Positions 6,563 through 11,126 of a stretch of DNA of 11,126 bases are shown here, one piece after another. The DNA is from Kofleriaceae bacterium. GTDB lineage: Bacteria; Myxococcota_A; Polyangia; Haliangiales; Haliangiaceae. The stretch spans positions 1-11,126 of the forward strand of contig JAESTW010000132.1 in the NCBI GenBank assembly GCA_016763395.1, in the 5' to 3' direction. The position numbers were made by a program, and so were the translations under genes. Numbering within the stretch: the stretch's first letter is position 1; each line of letters opens with the position of its first letter. The notes beneath the pieces were generated by a model, which had not been told where the DNA came from, did no database searches, and saw only the letters and a list, made by a program, of their open reading frames with translations.

Positions 6563-8356
6563 CTAGGGAGCTACGATAATCTCAGTGTCCGCGGGAAGGT
6601 CTCCCGGACACTCGAGGCTAAGCACGTTACCTTCGATGCCAGTGACTACACAGGTAGCACCGACATCTGTACTCGCTTTAGAAACAACTTTTTGCTCATC
6701 ACCAACAGCCTGAGTTGGCGTTTCAAGCATTGTGAAACTAGCCAGGGTTTTGGCTGGAGCGGTGATCTTGGCGACCGGTGTCTCCGTCGTGACTGCAGAA
6801 CCAGCCTCTACTAACAAATCCACAACGCCAGCCGATGTAGCAACGATTTGAAACGCCCGCAGAGCTTCCAGGTTTTTCTCAACGTCACCTTCTTTACGAG
6901 TGACTTTCGCCTGCATTTTTGCGGTCTTCGCAGCATTCTTGCCCTGCTGGAGTTTCGTCAATAGTCCTTGATAGCCATCTAGACTCGCCTGGTTCTTCGC
7001 CATCGCCTTTTCAGTTTTGGCGGCTGCCGCTAAGGTAACAAGAACATCACCAGTCTCAACCTCGGCGCCGGCTTCAATCATGCTACCAACGGTCCCCGAC
7101 TTGTCCGAAACAACTTCGGTCACTTCGGCTTCTGCCATTTTCACCGTAGCACTGGGAATTACAGGCGCAGGTGGTGTATTGGGCGGTTGGTTATTGACCT
7201 GAGGCTGAGCGTTCTGATTCGCCTTGGGGGGCTCTTCCCGGACAAACTCCATGTAATAATAGCCAGCACCAATAATTGTGACGAGCAAAAATACAGCCCA
7301 AAGTCCGTAGGACGCAGATGGCTGCTTTGCCTCGGGAGACGACACTATGGCTACAGGCTTTTCTTTGATCGGCGTAACCTTTTCTGGCTTGTCTTCTGGC
7401 AATACAATTGCCTCTCCGCCAGATTCTGACGCAGCTCGGTTGGCATCTTCGGCAACATCGGACGCGATTTGCTCTGAGATTTCATCCTTTGCCGACACTG
7501 GCTCGGGAACTGCCGCAGCCTCAGCAGCCTTTGCCGCAGCCTTCTTCTCTTCCGCGGCCGCAAGCTCTGCTATCAAATCATCGGGTAGCGTCACGGCACT
7601 CATTACCTGACTTGCCCGGACAGCAGCCTTTACTTCATCTTGATCGATTCGGAAGGTCTGACTTAAATCGGTAGATACAGACTTGCTCGGTAGCCCGGGC
7701 TCGCCTGAAACTTCTGGCACACCGGCATCCATATGCACATCGTCGTGAACCTCAGCGGTATCGACATTGCCCGAATTTCCCAACTCCATTCCGACAGCTG
7801 ATCTGCCCCGCGGCGATGCTGAGTCGCTAGGACCAGAGATACCCAACTCCACGTCTCCGGCGGACATCGGTGTTGAAGGTGGTTGTTGCACCGTCGACTT
7901 CCCGGACTGTCCCAATTCAACATCTGCAGCTGCGATCGGTGCGGCTGGCTCTGGGCTAAATGCACCAGCGGCAGCTAGGCCTGGAGTCTCTTGTACCGCT
8001 ACCGGTGTAGTGGTTGGCGCGTCCGGCAACGCAACGTCGATCTGCGCGGTTACAGAAGTATGCTTGCTTGCAGCACTATCTGCACTCAGGTAGCTGAGCT
8101 TTGTCAACTGAGCGACAATTGCGGATACTTCTGCTTCTGTGGTGTCCAAGTCCAATTCAGACTTGGCCCATTTTACGAGCGAACCTAGATCTCGTGTTCC
8201 GTCCATGCCGCAGGCGACTGCGTATTCTACTTCATAGAAGCGAAAGGAATTGCCTTTGTCCGGGCAGGAGACCTCTACATATCGATTGCCTGCCTCTTGC
8301 AGAGCCTCGGTGTGTAGATCGAAACGAAAGGATGGTGTTGCGCTCGTAGTTGTCAT
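6563..8356 (-). CDS. Membrane protein with PqqD-like N-domain and HlyD-like periplasmic part, mgl-linked
   Basis: A 597-residue protein, started at the ATG 8354-8356, one base after the mglA stop. An upstream start at 8416 would overlap mglA by 59 bases. Order: residues ~9-92 look like a PqqD-type winged helix (FRFYEVEYAVACGMDGTRD, then a helix pair ending LTKLSYL). A long acidic linker (~93-345) carries three VELGxSG-type motifs and an Ala/Lys-rich helix (~261-285). One membrane helix spans 351-369 (GLWAVFLLVTIIGAGYYYM), followed by a Pro/Asn-rich stalk. A first half-lipoyl unit (SGTVGSMIEAGAEVETGDVL, ~405-443), a short coiled-coil hairpin (~444-496) and a second half-lipoyl unit (AGVVDLLVEAGSAVTTETPV, ~508-530) resemble a compact HlyD/membrane-fusion adaptor. 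A C-terminal beta unit has Cys569 and Cys583, which may pair. The N-terminus should be cytoplasmic. No inner-membrane transporter gene is nearby; the partners look like MglA and MglB. Exact function unknown. Confidence 0.82.
   Translation of the reverse strand: MTTTSATPSFRFDLHTEALQEAGNRYVEVSCPDKGNSFRFYEVEYAVACGMDGTRDLGSLVKWAKSELDLDTTEAEVSAIVAQLTKLSYLSADSAASKHTSVTAQIDVALPDAPTTTPVAVQETPGLAAAGAFSPEPAAPIAAADVELGQSGKSTVQQPPSTPMSAGDVELGISGPSDSASPRGRSAVGMELGNSGNVDTAEVHDDVHMDAGVPEVSGEPGLPSKSVSTDLSQTFRIDQDEVKAAVRASQVMSAVTLPDDLIAELAAAEEKKAAAKAAEAAAVPEPVSAKDEISEQIASDVAEDANRAASESGGEAIVLPEDKPEKVTPIKEKPVAIVSSPEAKQPSASYGLWAVFLLVTIIGAGYYYMEFVREEPPKANQNAQPQVNNQPPNTPPAPVIPSATVKMAEAEVTEVVSDKSGTVGSMIEAGAEVETGDVLVTLAAAAKTEKAMAKNQASLDGYQGLLTKLQQGKNAAKTAKMQAKVTRKEGDVEKNLEALRAFQIVATSAGVVDLLVEAGSAVTTETPVAKITAPAKTLASFTMLETPTQAVGDEQKVVSKASTDVGATCVVTGIEGNVLSLECPGDLPADTEIIVAP
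7769..7924 (-). repeat. Three VELGxSG motifs in the cytoplasmic linker
   Basis: Within the membrane protein the motifs are DVELGQSG (residues 145-152, bases 7901-7924), DVELGISG (168-175, 7832-7855) and GMELGNSG (189-196, 7769-7792). They are spaced 23 and 21 residues apart in a Pro/Ser/Ala-rich, probably disordered stretch. The DNA copies are not identical, so the likeness is kept at protein level. This looks like a repeated short linear motif for binding or modification. Confidence 0.75.
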
Positions 8357-8357
8357 C

Positions 8358-8945
8358 TTATTGGCCTTTTCTGAGCTCCGTAAGAACCAATTTTGCGACT
8401 GCTTTGAGGGTGTCAAATACGCCCTCCCCGGTTACAGCACATGCGTCGTAGGCAGGAACGTTATTGGGATTGAGTTCCGCGTCAAGCTCTTCGCGAGACG
8501 ATGCGTTGGGCAGATCGCGCTTGTTGTATTGGATTACGTAAGGAAGCTTGTCCAAGTCGTAGCCTTGGTCTTCGAGGTTCTCTTTCAAGTTCTCGAGAGA
8601 CTCTATGTTCGCTTCGATGCGCTCCACTTGGGAGTCAGCAACAAAGACAACACCATCGACACCCTTTAGGATGAGCTTTCGACTCGCGTCGTAAAACACT
8701 TGTCCGGGGACTGTGTAGAGGTGGAAACGAGTCTTAAATCCTCGGATTTCACCAAGAGAAAGCGGCAAAAAGTCGAAGAAGAGTGTTCGCTCTGTCTCGG
8801 TAGCGAGCGAAATCATCTTGCCTTTGGCGTCGGGATTTGTCTTATTGTAGATGTGCTGAAGATTCGTGGTTTTTCCACACAGACCAGGTCCGTAGTAGAC
8901 GATCTTACAGTTGATCTCACGAGACGAGTAGTTAATAAAACTCAT
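8358..8945 (-). CDS. mglA: MglA, Ras-like polarity GTPase
   Basis: A 195-residue small GTPase, the length of the Myxococcus xanthus protein, which it matches almost throughout. Visible motifs: P-loop GPGLCGKTT (19-27), switch I with Arg53 and Thr54, VPGQ with Gln82, and NKRD (141-144) for guanine recognition; all key residues are present. In M. xanthus, MglA-GTP sits at the leading pole, sets cell polarity, and activates both type IV pili and the Agl-Glt gliding machine; MglB is its GAP and, with RomX/RomY, controls its cycle. The start follows mglB after 19 bases and has GAGG 8 bases upstream. The stop is one base from the start of the HlyD-like membrane protein gene, so translation of the two is probably coupled. 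Together these point to a three-gene unit. Confidence 0.98.
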   Translation of the reverse strand: MSFINYSSREINCKIVYYGPGLCGKTTNLQHIYNKTNPDAKGKMISLATETERTLFFDFLPLSLGEIRGFKTRFHLYTVPGQVFYDASRKLILKGVDGVVFVADSQVERIEANIESLENLKENLEDQGYDLDKLPYVIQYNKRDLPNASSREELDAELNPNNVPAYDACAVTGEGVFDTLKAVAKLVLTELRKGQ

Positions 8946-8964
8946 AGCTAGTGCCTCGTCCTAT

Positions 8965-9441
8965 TTAGTCGTTGAAAAGGTTGTCGATGTCATCATCGGT
9001 AATCTCTGCGAGTATCGAGTTTGAATTCTCAGCAGTCTTCTTCTCTAGAACTTCGAGCACCTCAGCGAGGCCCTTTGTAGCTCGCTTAACTCGAAGCCGG
9101 ACAAGGCCGAGTGATGAGCGTCCGTCAAACAAAACCAGCAAAATCACGCGACTGCTGATAATGGAGATGTGCACGTTGGTGTTTTCACCTTCGTGAAACT
9201 GACCTGCAAACTCCTTCTCTGAGAGCAAGCTGGCAATGCCGCCTGTTGCTGCGACGTTACCCGCGGTCAAAGAAGAAAGAGATGTGATGTCGAGACTTTC
9301 GACTTCACCAGCAGACGCAATTGCCTGCCCATTTTTATCAATACAAAGTACTGCCTTTGCATTCGCGTCCTTGTAGAGTGCATCACAGATCGCGTTGATC
9401 AGTACTTGCTCCTCTTCGAACATTACCAGTTGGTTCTGCAT
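8965..9441 (-). CDS. mglB: MglB, Roadblock/LC7 GTPase-activating protein for MglA
   Basis: A 158-residue Roadblock/LC7-domain protein. It keeps the landmarks of M. xanthus MglB: the start QLVMFEEEQ, DANAKAVLCIDKNGQ, LTAGNVAATGG, QFHEGENTNVHISI, DGRSSLGLVRLRVKRA, and the C-terminal tail EITDDDIDNLF, which in the known complex contributes to MglA binding. MglB homodimers stimulate GTP hydrolysis by MglA and mark the lagging pole. The ATG at 9439-9441 fits the family N-terminus; AGGGAG lies about 8 bases upstream. It is first in the mglB-mglA-adaptor unit, 143 bases behind recR. That gap holds a possible internal promoter, a leader hairpin and an 8-bp direct repeat. Confidence 0.97.
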   Translation of the reverse strand: MQNQLVMFEEEQVLINAICDALYKDANAKAVLCIDKNGQAIASAGEVESLDITSLSSLTAGNVAATGGIASLLSEKEFAGQFHEGENTNVHISIISSRVILLVLFDGRSSLGLVRLRVKRATKGLAEVLEVLEKKTAENSNSILAEITDDDIDNLFND

Positions 9442-9466
9442 CCTCAGGGCTCCCTAGAATTCCTTG

Positions 9467-9491
9467 CTCAATCTTCAACATGCCGATTGAG
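9467..9491 (-). promoter_or_regulatory. Hairpin in the mglB leader
   Basis: CTCAATC (9467-9473) and GATTGAG (9485-9491) form a perfect 7-bp inverted repeat with an 11-base loop. On the mglB strand it lies about 25-50 bases before the ATG and has no run of T after it, so it is not a terminator. It could be an operator or a leader structure affecting translation. Confidence 0.45.
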
Positions 9492-9498
9492 TACGGGA

Positions 9499-9527
9499 AA
9501 AGTATCAGGTGGCGTATGCGCGTTCAA
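9499..9527 (-). promoter_or_regulatory. Candidate promoter for mglBA
   Basis: On the - strand, TTGAAC (bases 9527-9522) and TACTTT (9504-9499) are spaced by 17 bases, and TGA precedes the second box as in an extended -10. The boxes match the housekeeping consensus at 4 of 6 and 3 of 6 positions, so the call rests mainly on spacing and place. It would start transcription just before the 9467-9491 hairpin and let mglBA be expressed apart from dnaX-ybaB-recR. Confidence 0.33.
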
Positions 9528-9548
9528 GCTTTCGGCGGTCTATGCGCG
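9515..9548. repeat. Direct repeat TATGCGCG upstream of mglB
   Basis: TATGCGCG occurs at 9515-9522 and 9541-9548, 26 bases apart. The first copy lies within the spacer of the candidate promoter and touches its -35 box, which is where a repressor or activator could bind. With only 8 bases, chance is possible. Confidence 0.35.
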
Positions 9549-9584
9549 ATCGGAAGGCGTTTCGGAGGGTGTTTCCCGAATTGG

Positions 9585-10190
9585 TTATAGAGGTAGGCGA
9601 CCCGACATTGCCCGGGCAATTGTCGCTCTGTCGGTGTATTCGAGTTCACCACCTACAGGGATACCACTGGCGATTCGAGTCACTTTGACGCCCAAAGGTT
9701 TGATCATGCGTGCCATGTACATCGCTGTCGCCTCGCCCTCGACAGACGCATTGGTTGCAATAATGACTTCTTGTACGAGCGATTCGCCATCAGAATCAAA
9801 CTGCAATCGCCGTACGAGTTCGGCAATGCGCAGATCGTTGGGGCCAATTCCGTCCAAAGGGGAAAGTAGACCGTGCAATACGTGAAAGGTGCCTCGAAAG
9901 TCGCCTGACTTGTCAATTGCAACCACATCACTGGGAGAGGACACCACACATATCAGCCCCGAGTCTCGTCGGACATCGGAACACGTATGACAAGGGTCAG
10001 CCTGGGTTAGGTTTGCACACACGGAACACAGCCGAATCTCCTCTGTGACTTCAATAAGTGCAGATGCGAGGTCGCGCGCCTCTTCGTCCGAAGCGCGTAC
10101 CAAGTGAAATGCCAGACGAGTTGCGGTCTTCTCACCAATTCCAGGAAGCCGGCTAAGGCACTGGACAAGTCTATCTATCGGGTTGGACAA
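9585..10190 (-). CDS. recR: RecR, recombination mediator protein
   Basis: A 201-residue protein, full length for RecR. The RecFOR system loads RecA onto single-stranded DNA at gaps. Visible: helix-hairpin-helix LSRLPGIGEKTATRLAFHL (~12-30), the four-Cys zinc site C55-x2-C58 and C67-x2-C70, and the Toprim domain (~79-175) with EVIIATNASVEGEATAMYM. The C-terminus is TRIASGIPVGGELEYTD. The start is TTG (10188-10190), which falls exactly where the family begins (SNPIDRL, compare x-x-P-L-x-x-L); no ATG is nearby. The gap to ybaB is 7 bases, and an AGGCGG site overlaps the ybaB stop codon, so translation is probably coupled. Confidence 0.97.
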   Translation of the reverse strand: MSNPIDRLVQCLSRLPGIGEKTATRLAFHLVRASDEEARDLASALIEVTEEIRLCSVCANLTQADPCHTCSDVRRDSGLICVVSSPSDVVAIDKSGDFRGTFHVLHGLLSPLDGIGPNDLRIAELVRRLQFDSDGESLVQEVIIATNASVEGEATAMYMARMIKPLGVKVTRIASGIPVGGELEYTDRATIARAMSGRLPL

Positions 10191-10197
10191 AAGCCGC

Positions 10198-10530
10198 CTA
10201 GAACTTCAGTCCGGGAATCGAAATGCCGCCGGTAAGCTTGGACATCTCACCTTGAGTCATGTCGCGAACTTTGTTCACAGCTTGATTCACAGCAGCAACA
10301 ACTAGATCTTGCAACATCTGCAAGTCGTCCGGGTCGGCCACCGCTTTGTCGATATTGAGCGCTACCAACTCGAAATTTCCGTTCATGGTAACGGTCACCA
10401 TGCCGCCACCCGAACTTGCTTCACAAGTTTTGCTGGCAAGCTCCTCTTGCATCTTCGCTGCGTCAGCCTGCATCTGCTGCGCCATCTGCATTAGGTTTCC
10501 AAGGTCGGGCATTTTCGGTCCATCAGACAT
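10198..10530 (-). CDS. ybaB: YbaB/EbfC nucleoid-associated protein
   Basis: A 110-residue member of the YbaB/EbfC family of dimeric DNA-binding proteins, normally found between dnaX and recR as here. Typical elements are the N-terminal helix (NLMQMAQQMQADAAKMQEEL), the strand VTVTMNGNFELVALNI, D-P-D-D-L-Q-M-L-Q-D-L, and a helix AVNQAVNKVRDMTQGEMSKL before the end GGISIPGLKF. The ATG overlaps the dnaX stop by 8 bases (ATGTCTGA), a coupling arrangement. Family members bind DNA and affect repair and gene expression in some bacteria; the exact role here is not visible. Confidence 0.95.
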   Translation of the reverse strand: MSDGPKMPDLGNLMQMAQQMQADAAKMQEELASKTCEASSGGGMVTVTMNGNFELVALNIDKAVADPDDLQMLQDLVVAAVNQAVNKVRDMTQGEMSKLTGGISIPGLKF

Positions 10531-11126
10531 CGTCTATTTTTATCTCCTTGATCACCGCACCGAAAGTCCTGAGGACCAACTTGGTCATTGGATGGTTTTT
10601 AGCCTCTTCCAATCGAGCCACTCGGTCCTCAGCTGCGCGCTTTTTTGCATCCTCCAGTACTGAGACTGCTTCCACCTCCTCATCTCCTGTGAGGATCGAT
10701 ACTTTGAATTGTAACGATTCTCCGGTGTGCTCATTGAGAAAGACCTGCATGCGCTTCACTTTCTCCTTTTCCAGCGCGATTTCGGTGGTCAACGCGCCTT
10801 CTGGAAAGCCGACCCTGACCATTCCGTCCTTCCACTGAAGGACTTTTGCCGTCTGGTAGACCGTCATCAACCCGTATTCTTTCGCTGCATCGAGGCCGTC
10901 CATCACCGATTCCCAGGAACGCAGTGCATGAGTGGCTAAACGTGGAGCGGCGGGAGCGGCAGGTGGCGCAGTGGGCGCAGGCGTTGATTCCACAGACTCA
11001 ACTGGAGTGGGGGATGGAGCCGGCGCGGAAGAAATCGCTGGTGCAGACTCGGCGGGAGCGGGCTCAACAACCGGAACGGGCTCAACAACCGGAGCGGGCT
11101 CAACAACCGGAGCGGGCTCAACAACC
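10523..11126 (-). CDS. dnaX: DNA polymerase III subunit gamma/tau, C-terminal part
   Basis: The last 200 residues of the clamp-loader gene; the start lies beyond the right edge. The first ~61 visible residues are a Pro/Ala/Val/Glu linker that includes four copies of an 18-bp repeat. From RLATHALRSWESVMDGLDAA onward is a ~140-residue domain with the Trp seen in the DnaX domain-III region. It ends with a helix R-x-A-R-L-E-E-A-K-N-H-P-x-x-K-L-V-L-R-T-F-G-A and a short strand; this E-x-x-x-x-HP-x-x-x-x-x-x-x-F-G-A ending is common in dnaX products of this bacterial group. The ATPase domain is off the window, so the call also rests on the dnaX-ybaB-recR order. A start at 10993 (GTG) is internal, because the frame stays open to the edge. 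Its stop overlaps the ybaB start. Confidence 0.9.
   Translation of the reverse strand, partial: VVEPAPVVEPAPVVEPVPVVEPAPAESAPAISSAPAPSPTPVESVESTPAPTAPPAAPAAPRLATHALRSWESVMDGLDAAKEYGLMTVYQTAKVLQWKDGMVRVGFPEGALTTEIALEKEKVKRMQVFLNEHTGESLQFKVSILTGDEEVEAVSVLEDAKKRAAEDRVARLEEAKNHPMTKLVLRTFGAVIKEIKIDDV
11055..11126 (-). repeat. 18-bp tandem repeat in the dnaX linker
   Basis: Four consecutive 18-bp units (11055-11072, 11073-11090, 11091-11108, 11109-11126) follow the pattern ggagcgggctcaacaacc; the second has one base changed (ggaacggg). On the coding strand each unit encodes a six-residue step of type P-V-V-E-P-A, with Val for Ala once. The array reaches the window edge and may continue. Confidence 0.95.

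Noticed and set aside
7767..8093. Open frame of 108 codons with repeated P-N-S motifs
   Set aside because: Its repeats are just the reverse strand of the VELGxSG repeats.
6563..8356. Whole protein as a type I secretion or efflux adaptor
   Set aside because: No ABC or RND partner gene in view and a large cytoplasmic region; the mgl context fits better, although it is not excluded.
10936..11124. Repetitive LLSPLR open frame on the - strand
   Set aside because: Another frame of the 18-bp dnaX repeat; the PVVEPA frame continues into the conserved dnaX domain.
1..11126. Mobile element, prophage or CRISPR array
   Set aside because: No transposase, integrase, terminal repeats or spaced repeat array was seen; the only tandem repeat is coding.

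Overview
The window looks like part of a chromosome from a Myxococcota- or Bradymonadota-type bacterium (the former Deltaproteobacteria), of moderate GC content. The evidence is an MglA/MglB pair matching the polarity and motility GTPase module of myxobacteria nearly residue for residue, several secreted lipoproteins of kinds common in that group (one with a Cys-rich domain typical of it), and the housekeeping order dnaX-ybaB-recR. The lineage is inferred; there is no rRNA to confirm it. I see no tRNA, rRNA, CRISPR array, insertion sequence or phage gene.

Left part (1-2006): the 3' end of a secreted subtilisin-like protease with a C-terminal P-domain runs on the + strand. It meets, tail to tail and with a 101-bp overlap, a small lipoprotein gene on the - strand. 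The P-domain appears to have lost its last strand, so this join may be a deletion scar, a frameshift or an assembly error. Behind the small lipoprotein gene, also on the - strand, is a Cys-rich lipoprotein gene.

Middle (2007-6551): a Slt70-like lytic transglycosylase gene, divergent from the Cys-rich lipoprotein gene, ends at a clear bidirectional terminator. It shares this terminator with a convergent lipoprotein gene whose product has two copies of a YEGW domain resembling the outer domain of anti-sigma factors. A LysR-type regulator is transcribed divergently from that lipoprotein, with a 19-bp inverted repeat between the two starts. A small OB-fold-like (DUF5818-like) gene follows the regulator.

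Right part (6563-11126): one - strand gene cluster reads dnaX (C-terminal part), ybaB, recR, a 143-bp gap with a possible internal promoter, mglB, mglA, and a 597-residue membrane protein starting one base after mglA. The last protein is the most interesting object here. It has a PqqD-like winged-helix domain in the cytoplasm, a long linker with three VELGxSG motifs, one membrane helix, and a compact HlyD-like (lipoyl plus coiled-coil) periplasmic part. Its position in the mgl unit suggests that it couples the MglAB polarity switch to the cell envelope. That would make it an analogue, not a homologue, of GltJ in Myxococcus xanthus. There is no gene-free stretch longer than 300 bases.
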